Positions 56,601 to 62,938 of a stretch of DNA of 64,000 nt are shown piece after piece. Under the pieces are notes generated by a model. The model searched no databases and was not told the DNA's origin. It saw only the letters and a list, made by a program, of their open reading frames with translations. Source of the stretch: Streptomyces sp. SJL17-4 (lineage in GTDB: Bacteria > Actinomycetota > Actinomycetes > Streptomycetales > Streptomycetaceae); the NCBI RefSeq assembly GCF_036826855.1, contig NZ_CP104578.1:5119501-5183500 (forward strand), given 5' to 3'. Within the stretch, counting starts at the first letter, position 1; the number at the start of each line of letters is the position of its first letter. The translations under genes and the position numbers were made by a program.

Positions 56601-58450
56601 GCAACCCGATGACGGGCATGGACCCGACCGGTCACTGGCCGGGCTGGGCCGACAAGATCGTCAAGAAGGTCAAGAAGAAGGTCAAGAAGACCGTCAAGTC
56701 GGCCTACAAGCACGTCAAGAAGGCCGTCAAGAAGGTCGCCAAGGTCGTCAAGAAGGCGGCCAAGAAGGTCAAGCGGGCCGTCAAGAAGGTGGTGAAGCGG
56801 GCCAAGCGGGCGGTGAGAAAGGCCGTCCGGTACGTGGCCGACAGCGTCCGGAAGGTCAAAAGATACGTCAAGCGGGTCTACAGGACCGTGAAACGCGTCG
56901 CCCACAAGGTCGTCAAGCATGTGAAGAGGGCGGTCCGCAAGGTCGCCAAGGCCGTCAAACACGTCGCCAAGAAGGTGGTCAAGGCAGCCAAGAAGGTCGG
57001 CAGAGCCGTCAAGAAGGCGGCGAAGGCGACAGCCAACTTCGTCAAGCAACACGCCTCGACCATCGCCTCGGTGGCCACCGGCATCGCCGTCTTCGCGGGC
57101 TGCACCGCGATCACGGCCGGCGTCGGAGCCATCGGCTGCGCCGCCCTCGCGGGCGCCGCTGCCAACGGTGTCGGCTACATGATGAGCGACGGTCCGAAGT
57201 CGGTCGGCGGCTTCCTCGGCGCGGTCGCCATCGGCGCCGTGACCGGTGCCGCCGGTGGCGTCGGCGGTCGTCTCGCGGCCAGCGCCGCGGGCAAGCTGCT
57301 CTCCGGTTCGGCCGGCAAGATCGCGACGAGCGTCGCGGAGAACGCCGGTGAGGAAGCCCTCACGGGCGCGGTCGAGTACGGCACCTCCTGTGTGAACAGC
57401 GAGGAGGGCTGCTCGGTCGCCGGAGCCGCGAAGGCGGCGACGATCGGTGCCGTCATGGGCGGTGCGTTCGGAGCCAAGGGCAAGGGGAAGGGACCGAAGG
57501 CCAAGGACTCCCCTGGTGCCTCGTCCGGTCCCGGCTGCCCGATCCGTCGCGGCGGAACGCCGCACAGCTTCACCGGAACCACGCCGGTGCTGCTCGCGGA
57601 CGGCACGACCAAGCAGATCTCCAAGGTCAGGGCGGGCGACAAGGTCCTCACGGCCGAGCCCGGCAAGAAGACCAAGGAGGTCCACGAGGTCAAGCAGGTG
57701 ATCGTCACCAAGACCGACCGTGACTACGTCGATGTCACCATCACGACGGAGGCCGGTCCGAAGACGATCCAGACCACCGAACACCACCAGTTCTACGAGT
57801 CCACCCGCAACGCCTGGACGCAGGCGGGCGACCTCCGGGTCGGCCAGAAGCTCCAGAACGGCACGGGTGCCCCGACCGCGATCGTCGACGTCACGTCGTA
57901 CAAGGCCCAGCGGACCACGTACGACCTGAGCGTCGAGGGCCTGCACACGTACTTCGTGTTCGCGGGTGACTCGGTGACGACCGCGGACGCGGCGTCCGGC
58001 TCCGGTTCCGGCGGCGTCGATCCGGGCTCCGCGGTCCTCGTCCACAACTGCAATGTGAACGGCGAGGCCGAGGTCCGCATCCCCGAATGGGCGACGGACG
58101 ACCAGGCGGACCAGTTCAAGGCGTACGTGGCGGCGACGAACGACGCCATCGCCAACGGGAAGATGTCCCCGACGGGCCGGGTCTCCACCGGAGGCGCGAT
58201 CCGCGCCGACGCGGCCCGGCAGGCGAAGAAGGAGCGCAAGCGGGCCGAAGCCGCGGGCACTCCCTACACTGGGGTGGCCGGGCACGCGCCTGACGCCATG
58301 TGGCTGGGTCACGGTACGCCGCCGACCTGGATCGACATGGATCTGAAGGTCAACAGCAGCCTCTCCGGCCAGGGGCAGCGCTGCCCCGTGGGCTGCAAGC
58401 CCAAGAAGTTCGTCATCGTCGACAACAGGAACCAAGCGAGCACGCCATGA
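47645..58450 (+). CDS. Giant secreted Rhs/YD-repeat polymorphic toxin with Hint domain
   Basis: The 3601-residue product has a signal/anchor segment (ATALSVLISLFLMITTESAL) and a Lys-rich propeptide-like region. A DNRLRE-like beta domain follows (about residues 375-560). Three LamG/concanavalin-like modules lie near 900-1130, 1190-1420 and 1935-2135, interspersed with long arrays of YD repeats (FTYDANKRLTKIT-type). The Rhs core ends at about 2995 (ARWYSPETGQFNSRD ... GNPMTGMDPTGH). A Lys/Val-rich tract spans about 3000-3130, and a Gly/Ala hydrophobic stretch about 3137-3210. A Hint autoprotease domain (about 3305-3465; HSFTGTTPVLLADGTT, TTEHHQFYE, GLHTYFVFAG, ending LVHNC) releases the toxin. 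The last 135 residues are an unassigned toxin. The ATG follows AAAGG; the SUKH immunity gene overlaps the stop. Confidence 0.93.
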   Translation: MRIRRVRSPRLFPPGRTGRRRLRATALSVLISLFLMITTESALAAGVTLEPVKMPKLSLSGLWKWVSENPLDTPDQQGGTARGKSHAASSDATSLEGKAGRKPGKGKGELPLFERETDDPAETRTGKAPGNAKSFDARTSKRDAKKSTATSDHYVNADGSTTVRHYPGRTNFKAADGTWKAIDTSLTEDKDGRLQQTANSLDVEFAPTAADKALASVDFGKGRSLAYALRDAAKTEPTVDADGTLTYAGVLPETDVQLVPLAEGFKENIVLRSPRAENSWVFPLDLKGLTPRVAADGDVEFTDADGKVTATIPHAYMEDSKVDPRSGDRAQSRAVTYELTTVDGKADGQPALRMTADRAWLDDPARVYPVTVDPTVTASNSTYTQNTIGGDHSTETQIKVGSYDSGTNKTNSFLQFNSLGTTLAGQRVTAATLNVYALWSSTCAAQSFSVHPITQSWTPSAVTAYPGPSFGAAIGTATPAPGASCSNSSGSASVGVRMPVSLNTTWFNNVAGGAANYGLALTAPTNDMLHWKKFHSDNSATAGFRPALDLTYTPNTAPQINAQYPPANFQANTLQPELLVYASDADKGPNPLSYTFEVYDGDATGTPTLVATSGAITKGSWKVPAGKLKWSKNYDWYAEASDGTSAVVEGSRFTTAVPQPPVTSGLSMNTDGHEFDPSDGNYTTEDTDADVPVIGPSLEIERSYNSLDPRVDSAFGAGWSTIVDMKAVEVKDGTGALTSVIITYPGGEQVAFGRNSDGTFVPPLGRYARLAAVTGGYALTDKDFTEYAFTQATAKAGTYALKSIKDYAGRTETFTYDANKRLTKITNEVSKRNLGLTWYQPASATAWHVQTVYTDQATAGDANSVQTWQYTHTGDQLTKVCPPADWSKCTTYTYATGNHYRTTVLDADPFAYWRLGETSGTVAKDALDANQGQYNGTYKNVTLGGTGPLAGSTQKAATFNGTTSYVEMPAAPGATPSYTSVSLWFKTSTAGGVLFYYGDKPLSDPDPVANTTKNTPAVYVGTDGKLRGCLAMSPGCMTTITSTPVVTDGQWHNAVLTGVANSQTLYLDGAAVGSLSGTINDWVQPYISLGAGVNTMGWPAMNPNDKLGHFNGQMAEVAIFSEPLSAGVIKTQYDSATRSAGLLQKITTPGLKTQASVVYDTTDDRVLQATDGNGGTWKLNPPTITGSSQVYRSAVMGSAPAGYWRLDDTQGAAQAANQVNTGFGTYNNVIQGVEGPFGPGDASAATFDGSTSFLEIPFGPLHAKPDRSVELWFKTAEPGVIMSDQSLPLDNAGGAAGTYSDLLYVGADGKLHGHWWTSACNATSTLGSTGTVTDDKWHHAVLASAGTTQSLYLDGVKQGSCAAATNDQSNTRTFIGGGFGKGWYSSPGDVSRFTGSIAEVAVHSKGLTDADVATHWSAYKASSGIAPVKTVKLTDPTEKTLTYVYDAEMGNRLLAAIDTEGDRTTYGYDTGGFLHTITDANGNRSITGHDVRGNAVSQTTCQNTTANKCSTEYYTFYPDSTTAFPPMDLRNDLLLTERDGRSTGPTDNAYLTSYSYDAGGNLLSVTTPPVAGHPNGRTASTTYTTATTPAAEGGTAVTPAGLVSQVTTPGGRKTTYTYFANGDLAKITDANGASVEYTYDKLGREISKKEVSDANPAGLVTSQTYDKNDQVLTETTPAVTNRVTGAKHQARTTTGYDPDGNILSQTVQDLTGGDTARVTSMTYNANNLLATRTDPGGDTTSFEYDAYGNKVKETDPAGTVNTYTFDGEQRPLTTSLLGYTGDPYNPTAPTTLVQESRAYDPAGRLASITDSLGWQTAYTYTDDGLSASVVRKDPQTGKSFTEQANTYDAAGNLIEQVTNDGQTRTTFTVDAADRTVSEILDPNGLARTTQTSYDPDDNVVSETDRDPATGDVSTTDTRYDALGNITGTTTHDGTTAPVARYKLDETTGFGLADSSGANNTGTHGTGMHWNTDRGGSAVFDGDVNSWAQASGPAVNTAGSFTVSAWAKLSDLTTGRTVLSQDAGSVYGFVLYYAANTGWAFARPRTDALPLAYDRAVSAPSAAVAGAWTHLVGMYDAQASKLRLYVNGTLAQEVAVSGNWEATGPFQIGRHKMGAGNYDYEFKGGIDDVQVYSEALTAAQVTAVKGGTLPAAGSTVRSTTWKLDQRGLPVSQTDTAGNVTDYGYDELGQQTSVTEPAVMAEQNGGTPVSVRPVTMTGYNTFGEATESSDPLGNVVTTAYDAEGQELSTTAPDYLAPGASAPIRATSYNEYNKLGQVTAEVDSLGNRTTYTYTQLGDLASVTEPGGGTTKYTYSTNGDQLSATRPNGARQEMTYDYLGRELTSTDIVRQPTQRAYTAINEYNAPGGELSRIVSPQGVTESYKYNAEGEVTEVTDSAGKVSRFTYDMDGQPLTATEPDGTSTRNTYDGFGQLVRTDDLDETGAVLRTASTGYDRGGNMVSATDHRGHTKTFTYDSSGLITKVVEPVSATESITTTYGYDAAGNQTRFTDGRGNPFLTTYNTWGLPESQIEPSTPTHPNLADRTFTAVYDGGGRIKESRSPGGVNISFEYDAKSRLVRQSGTGAEAVTADHTYDYDADDRITAVAGLGEEKNTFSYDDRGLLLTANGPSGSSSFAYDGDGGMTSRTDASGTSTFGYDTAGRLKTANDGVTGSTATYGYDVNSNVTSIDYGTGKAKRAFGYDKLERPTTDTLTSPTGKTLASFTYGWDANDNLTSKTTTGLAGSSANTYTYDWADRVMSWNNGTTNEVYGYDASGNRTRVGGDTYTYDARNRLTSDGHSAYTYTARGTLSSVTDEASRVTTMKVDAFNRVIQEGNRTYTYDGLDRVLNAKDETGSALYSFQYSGDGNDVASDGLASYSRDAGGAVIGVKTAVSSVLALTDLHTDVVAQFTTTGEALTGSTTYSPFGKVVQSASMLGSLGYQSGWTDPETAKVNMAARWYSPETGQFNSRDTVALSGIPNSISANRYAYADGNPMTGMDPTGHWPGWADKIVKKVKKKVKKTVKSAYKHVKKAVKKVAKVVKKAAKKVKRAVKKVVKRAKRAVRKAVRYVADSVRKVKRYVKRVYRTVKRVAHKVVKHVKRAVRKVAKAVKHVAKKVVKAAKKVGRAVKKAAKATANFVKQHASTIASVATGIAVFAGCTAITAGVGAIGCAALAGAAANGVGYMMSDGPKSVGGFLGAVAIGAVTGAAGGVGGRLAASAAGKLLSGSAGKIATSVAENAGEEALTGAVEYGTSCVNSEEGCSVAGAAKAATIGAVMGGAFGAKGKGKGPKAKDSPGASSGPGCPIRRGGTPHSFTGTTPVLLADGTTKQISKVRAGDKVLTAEPGKKTKEVHEVKQVIVTKTDRDYVDVTITTEAGPKTIQTTEHHQFYESTRNAWTQAGDLRVGQKLQNGTGAPTAIVDVTSYKAQRTTYDLSVEGLHTYFVFAGDSVTTADAASGSGSGGVDPGSAVLVHNCNVNGEAEVRIPEWATDDQADQFKAYVAATNDAIANGKMSPTGRVSTGGAIRADAARQAKKERKRAEAAGTPYTGVAGHAPDAMWLGHGTPPTWIDMDLKVNSSLSGQGQRCPVGCKPKKFVIVDNRNQASTP

Positions 58451-58977
58451 CCGACTGGCCTGACGAGATGCGCCGCATGCGGGACGCCAAGGAACGCGTG
58501 CGGGCATCGGACACGGATGAGCTCTGGCGCTTCGAGGAGCCGCGTCCCCCGGCGGACGCGGAACGACTCCGCGAGGTGGCAGGGAGGCTCGGGCACGAGC
58601 TCGACCGCGCATACGTGTCCTTCCTCCTCGCCGCAGACGGATGGCCCGCTCTGTTCCAGGACATCGACGTCTTCGGCACCGAGGAGCTCCTCGGCTCCCC
58701 GGCCATGGAGACGGCGCGGATGCTGGTGGACACGATGGAGCCCGACGCGCTCGTGCGCTCCGGGCTCGACCGTGACGCCCTCCTGCCGATCGCCGCGTCG
58801 ACGACGACGATCGACTTCTTCGTGATGCCCGTGACGTCGGGAGACGTGGCGGCACCGGTGATCTGGATCGCCGGCGCGGAGGTCGAGAGGTACCCCTCGT
58901 TCCCGGACTTTTTCCGGCACATGATCGGTATGAACCTCGACGAGGCGGAGGTCCTCCGAGCGGAGAACGACGGATGA
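58447..58977 (+). CDS. SUKH-1 (SMI1/KNR4) immunity protein for the Rhs toxin
   Basis: The 176-residue product has the SMI1/KNR4 pattern: LREVAGRLGHELDRAYVSFLLAADG, then FQDIDVFGTEELLG and a C-terminal IWIAGAEVERYPSFPDFF. The start overlaps the Rhs stop by 4 nt (ATGA), so it is produced along with the toxin. This is the standard layout of polymorphic toxin/immunity pairs; it presumably binds the C-terminal toxin domain. Strong hairpins follow. Confidence 0.88.
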   Translation: MTDWPDEMRRMRDAKERVRASDTDELWRFEEPRPPADAERLREVAGRLGHELDRAYVSFLLAADGWPALFQDIDVFGTEELLGSPAMETARMLVDTMEPDALVRSGLDRDALLPIAASTTTIDFFVMPVTSGDVAAPVIWIAGAEVERYPSFPDFFRHMIGMNLDEAEVLRAENDG

Positions 58978-58997
58978 CGGTCGGCTGACCGTCGCCG

Positions 58998-59067
58998 GCC
59001 GGCCACCTCCGAGGTGGCCGGCGTGTCATGAAGAGGGCGCGCTCTGTCCGCAGGGCGCGCCCTTTTC
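58998..59067 (+). terminator. Double terminator after Rhs/immunity operon
   Basis: First hairpin: 12-bp stem (58998-59009 with 59011-59022). Second: 9-bp stem (59034-59042 with 59055-59063) followed by TTT, a classical Rho-independent form. Confidence 0.85.
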
Positions 59068-59101
59068 TGTTGCCAGATTTCTACACGTGGAGGCGGAACG
59101 T

Positions 59102-59827
59102 ATGACCGACGTCGATGTGGAGGGGGCCGTGCGGGACATTCCGAAGGTTGAGGAATTTCCCGGCCTCGCGCGCGCGTGGCGCTGGTCGCCCATGTTCCGG
59201 TTCGTGTTCTCGCTCGCGATGAACGCGGAGGGGACGCGCATCTATCAGGTGAACGCCCGAGACTCCTTCGACGAGGACCTGGCCCGGGCGGTGCTCACGT
59301 TCGCGCGTGAGCACCGTGCCGGGCTCGGGGAGGACCCCCGCCCGTTCGAGGTCGTTCCCGGGTTCTCCCACCCGGGCTACGACTTCGACGCCGTGGTGGC
59401 CATCCAGCCCGAGATCCACGGCTACTACGTGGGCCGGAACGAAGAACTCAACGAGGTCGTGGTCGGGGTCTTCCCGGCGTACGTCCGGGAGTTCTCCGGG
59501 AACGAGACGTCCGAAGAGGCGTTCTTCCGCTTCAAGCGGATGCTGAACGCGGCGGACATGACCCGCGCAGCCGCTCCGTTCCTCCGGATGAAGTTCGACA
59601 ACACGAGGACCGGCGGAGGAAGCGAAGGCGATCTCCGTGGTTTCACCACCCCCGACGTGCTGCTCCAGGAGCTGGAGCTCCTGGAGGGCGCGCCCGGCAG
59701 CTTCGTGGAGTACGAGAACCGTCACGGGCAGGTCCGGCGGATCGAGTGGAACGGCTCGTGGACCGTCGACGGCGAGGCCCGGGAGCACGCGCCGGCCCCC
59801 GCCGAGGTCCTGGAGACCCTGAACTGA
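59102..59827 (+). CDS. Hypothetical protein downstream of the Rhs locus
   Basis: The 241-residue acidic, soluble product has no signal peptide. It begins MTDVDVEGAVRDIPKVEEFP and contains an aromatic-rich first half (WRWSPMFRFVFSLAMNAEG, HPGYDFDAVVAIQPEIHGYY). The family is not recognised. Position behind a toxin/immunity operon and size would fit an additional immunity protein or an orphan module, but the terminators between argue for separate expression. The ATG at 59102 follows GGAGG at 8-9 nt. Confidence 0.75.
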   Translation: MTDVDVEGAVRDIPKVEEFPGLARAWRWSPMFRFVFSLAMNAEGTRIYQVNARDSFDEDLARAVLTFAREHRAGLGEDPRPFEVVPGFSHPGYDFDAVVAIQPEIHGYYVGRNEELNEVVVGVFPAYVREFSGNETSEEAFFRFKRMLNAADMTRAAAPFLRMKFDNTRTGGGSEGDLRGFTTPDVLLQELELLEGAPGSFVEYENRHGQVRRIEWNGSWTVDGEAREHAPAPAEVLETLN

Positions 59828-59926
59828 CCTCGGTCGCGTCCTGCTGACGGACGAATGCTCGGCGATGGGCTTTCGGATGGGACCGCCCCCCCGATCGCGT
59901 CGGCGCGGGTCGTCCGTGAACTCCCG

Positions 59927-60628
59927 TCAGGCCGTCTTCTTCCAGTCGCCGCAGCCCGAGGACTTGAAGTACGCGTCGGAGGCGCTGACCTTGACGATGG
60001 CCGTGCCCGTCGCGTTGTCGTTGGCGAGGATCGAGTCCGTGCCGTGGCTCGCGTCCTTCGAGCGCTCCCAGTAGCACTCCGCGTCCTTGTTGCCCGTCGA
60101 CTTGTACGTCCCCGGGGCGATGTCGACGCCCACCTTGAACATGCCGCCGTCGCCCTTGAGCGTCGTGCCCGGCGTGCCCTTCGCCTTCGTGTCGACGGCC
60201 TCCCAGGTGCCGCAGCCCGAGGACTTGAAGAGCTTGTCCGAGGCCTTGATCTCGACGTAGCTCGTGCCCGTCACGTTGTCGTTGGCGAGGATCGCGTCCG
60301 TGTCGGCCGAGGCGTTCTTCGCGCGCTCCCAGTAGCAGCCCGCGTCCTCGTTGCCCGTGGAGCGGTAGAGGCCGGGCTTCACGTCGGAGCCCACCTCGAA
60401 GTCGCCGTCGCCGTCGATCGTGGCGCCCTTCGGCTTGTCCTGGGCCTTCTTGTCGCCCTTGTCGCCGCCCTGCTTCGCGGGCTGCTCCTGCTTCGCGCCC
60501 GCCTTGGGGGACTCGGCGTCGCCGCCCCCGCCCATCGACGCACCGATCGCGATGACCGCGACGACCGCGCCGGCGGCGGTGAGGACCTTGTGGCGGGCGA
60601 ACCAGTTGCGCTGCTGCTGCTGAGACAT
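59927..60628 (-). CDS. Membrane-anchored protein with two internal repeats
   Basis: The 233-residue product has one N-terminal membrane helix (KVLTAAGAVVAVIAIGAS), a Lys/Asp-rich linker, and two copies of a domain of about 75 residues (about 85-155 and 160-230). Each copy has the order G(D)G.F.VG.D(V/I).PG.Y(R/K)STGN.DA.CYWER, ILANDN.TGT and FKSSGCG.W, and each has two Cys that could pair. The domain resembles actinobacterial extracellular modules of unknown ligand. The ATG at 60628 (MSQQQQRNWFARHK) follows GGAAGG; an upstream in-frame extension is disregarded because it crosses the divergent promoter region. Confidence 0.82.
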   Translation of the reverse strand: MSQQQQRNWFARHKVLTAAGAVVAVIAIGASMGGGGDAESPKAGAKQEQPAKQGGDKGDKKAQDKPKGATIDGDGDFEVGSDVKPGLYRSTGNEDAGCYWERAKNASADTDAILANDNVTGTSYVEIKASDKLFKSSGCGTWEAVDTKAKGTPGTTLKGDGGMFKVGVDIAPGTYKSTGNKDAECYWERSKDASHGTDSILANDNATGTAIVKVSASDAYFKSSGCGDWKKTA

Positions 60629-60719
60629 GGCTGTGGCACCTTCCGGGCGCTGTGAGGACTCCGCTTTCAGGACTCCGTGTTCCGATGGAGTAATCACAGC
60701 AGAGACTGTGAACCGAGTC

Positions 60720-60737
60720 AACCTCGTTCACGAGGTT
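60720..60737. promoter_or_regulatory. Inverted repeat in divergent promoter of methyltransferase gene
   Basis: AACCTCG-TTCA-CGAGGTT is a 7-bp dyad midway between the divergent two-repeat protein and methyltransferase genes. It is a candidate operator. Confidence 0.4.
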
Positions 60738-60813
60738 CGAGTTCGCTCACGCCGTGAATCGGTTCGAGCGCTATGCTCGGTGTGTTCACACACGTACGAG
60801 GGGAGACGGACAG

Positions 60814-62871
60814 GTGCCCGAAGAGAGCACGACAGAGGTCACCGCCGCCGGTATCGCCCGGCTCGCCGGGGTCGGCAGGGCCGCCGTCAGCAACTGGCGG
60901 CGACGCCACGCCGACTTCCCCAAGCCCGTCGGCGGCACCGAGACCAGCCCTTCCTTCTCCCTCACCGACATCGAGCAGTGGCTCCGCGACCAGGGGAAAC
61001 TCGCCGAAGTGCCGCTCCGCGAGCGCGTCTGGCAGCAGCTCGCCGGCCACCCCTCCGGCACCGTCGCAGGTCTCGTGCACACCGGCTGCGTCCTGCTCCT
61101 CCTCCGCGCCCGCCCCGGCGCCTGGACCGAGCTGGCCGCGCTCCCCGACGACCGCCTCGGTGAACTCCTGCCCGGCGTCTTCGAAGAGGTCCTCACCGCC
61201 CGCTTCGGTCTGCCCAGGTCTGTTCACACCCCCACCCCGGCCGACACGGTCCCCGCCGTCCCCCTGCTCCGCGCCGCCGTCGAGCTGGCCGTCGAGCTGG
61301 GCGGCGCCCGCCAGGCCTTCGAGTTCCTGCTCGGCCGCCACCTCGACGCCAACCCCCGCCAGTACACGCTCACCCCGCCCCCGCTGGCCGAGCTCATGGC
61401 GGCCCTCGCCGCCGCCGCCGTACCCGAGGGCCGCCCCGTCGCCACCGTCCTCGACCCGGCCTCCGGCACCGGCGGCCTGCTGCGCGCCGTCCCGCACCCC
61501 ACCGCGCTCTACGCCCAGGACGCCGACCCCGACCTGGCCGCCCTCTCGGCCCTCCGGCTCGCCCTCCACGACGACGCCGACATCCGGGCCGCCATCGGCG
61601 ACACCCTCCGCGCCGACGCCTTCCCGTCCCTGAGCGTCGACGCGGTCCTGTGCCACCCGCCGTTCAACGAGCGGGCCTGGGGCCACGACGAACTCGCCTA
61701 CGACCCCCGCTGGGAGTACGGCTTCCCGGCCCGCACCGAGTCCGAGCTGGCCTGGGTGCAGCACGCCCTCGCCCGGCTCCGCGCGGGCGGCGCCGCCGTC
61801 CTCCTCATGCCGCCCGCCGTCGCCTCCCGCCGCTCCGGCCGCCGCATCCGCGCCGACCTGCTGCGCCGCGGCGCCCTCCGGGCCGTCGTCGCCCTCCCGG
61901 CCGGCGCCGCACCGCCGTACGGCATCCCGCTCCACCTCTGGGTGCTTGTCCGTCCCGGCGCCGACCAGCGGCCCCCGGCGGAGACCCTGTTCGTGGACAC
62001 CGCCGGGCTCGTCCCGGACGCCGGCCGCGACAAACTCCCCTGGACCACCCTGCGGAACACGGTGCTCGACGCCTGGACCGGCCGCGGCGGCGAGGAGTCC
62101 GTCGCCCGCGCCGTCCCCGTCATCGAACTCCTCGACGACGAGGTCGACCTCGCCCCCGCCCGCTATCTCACCGCCCCCGCCGCAGGCGGCACCGCCCCCG
62201 AACTCGCCGCCGTCCGAGACCGCCTGGACGAGACCCTGCGCCGCACCCAGGGCCTCGCCCCCACCCCGGTCCCCGCGCGCCCCGCGCCCCGCCCCCTCAC
62301 CACCGTCGGCGAACTCGCCCGCACCGGCGCCCTCCAGCTCCGTACGGGCGGCTCGGGCACGGCCCCCGCCGGCGGCGGCGTGCCCGTCCTCACCGAGCAC
62401 GACGTGCTGTCCGGCGGCGCGCCCTCCGGCACCCTCCCCGCCGGAGGCGGCCCGGGCGAGGAGCGCGAGGAGCCCGTCCTCGTCGCCGAGGGCGATGTCG
62501 TCGTCCCCGTCCTCGGCGGCGGCTCCGTCGCCCGGGTCGTGGACGCCGCCACCGCCGGCGCGGCCCTCGGCCGCAACCTCCAGCTCCTGCGGCCCGAACC
62601 GGCCGCCCTCGACCCCTGGTTCCTCGCCGGATTCCTGCGCGGCACCGCCAACAACCGGCAGGCCAGCAGCTTCGCCTCGACCGCGACGCGGCTCGACGTC
62701 CGCCGCCTCCAGCTGCCCCGGCTGCCCCTGGCCGACCAGCGCCGGCACGGCGCCCACTTCAAGTCGCTCGCCGAGTTCGAGGAGGCCCTGCGGCTCGCCG
62801 CCCGCCTCGGCGAGCAGCTGGTCCAGGGGCTGTACGACGGTCTCGCGGACGGAAGTGTGGAGCCCGCGTGA
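60814..62871 (+). CDS. Orphan N6-adenine DNA methyltransferase-like protein with HTH and TRD
   Basis: The 685-residue product has an N-terminal AlpA-like HTH (AAGIARLAGVGRAAVSNWRR, about residues 9-60). An HsdM-type methyltransferase core follows with SAM motif I LDPASGTGGLL (about 213). Motif IV is CHPPFNERAW near 280, where active enzymes have N/D-PP-Y/F. A C-terminal HsdS-like target-recognition region starts around 490 (TTVGELARTGAL) and ends LQLPRLPLADQRRHGAHFKS. No HsdR or other restriction gene is nearby. It is therefore either an unusual regulator using a decayed methyltransferase or an active orphan. The GTG follows GAGGGGAGA. Confidence 0.85.
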   Translation: MPEESTTEVTAAGIARLAGVGRAAVSNWRRRHADFPKPVGGTETSPSFSLTDIEQWLRDQGKLAEVPLRERVWQQLAGHPSGTVAGLVHTGCVLLLLRARPGAWTELAALPDDRLGELLPGVFEEVLTARFGLPRSVHTPTPADTVPAVPLLRAAVELAVELGGARQAFEFLLGRHLDANPRQYTLTPPPLAELMAALAAAAVPEGRPVATVLDPASGTGGLLRAVPHPTALYAQDADPDLAALSALRLALHDDADIRAAIGDTLRADAFPSLSVDAVLCHPPFNERAWGHDELAYDPRWEYGFPARTESELAWVQHALARLRAGGAAVLLMPPAVASRRSGRRIRADLLRRGALRAVVALPAGAAPPYGIPLHLWVLVRPGADQRPPAETLFVDTAGLVPDAGRDKLPWTTLRNTVLDAWTGRGGEESVARAVPVIELLDDEVDLAPARYLTAPAAGGTAPELAAVRDRLDETLRRTQGLAPTPVPARPAPRPLTTVGELARTGALQLRTGGSGTAPAGGGVPVLTEHDVLSGGAPSGTLPAGGGPGEEREEPVLVAEGDVVVPVLGGGSVARVVDAATAGAALGRNLQLLRPEPAALDPWFLAGFLRGTANNRQASSFASTATRLDVRRLQLPRLPLADQRRHGAHFKSLAEFEEALRLAARLGEQLVQGLYDGLADGSVEPA

Positions 62872-62892
62872 AGGCCGTCATACTCTCTTGGT

Positions 62893-62922
62893 CTGATCAA
62901 CCGTAGTGGCCTGATCATCCGT
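62893..62922 (+). promoter_or_regulatory. Direct repeat upstream of membrane protein/kinase operon
   Basis: CTGATCAACCGT (62893) recurs as CTGATCATCCGT (62911) at 18-bp spacing, 11 of 12 identical, just before the ribosome-binding site of the next gene. Confidence 0.4.
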
Positions 62923-62938
62923 CCCGGGGGAGCGTCGT

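Noticed and set aside
57562..58055. Hint domain as a splicing intein
   Set aside because: There is no C-extein continuation of a host protein. The domain is at the Rhs tip directly before a toxin and ends in a VHN motif, fitting an autoprotease rather than protein splicing.
47738..59029. A 3763-codon open frame antisense to the Rhs gene
   Set aside because: It is a shadow of third-position GC bias; its translation is low-complexity Arg/Val/Gly/Leu with no domain, while the plus strand carries clear Rhs and Hint motifs.
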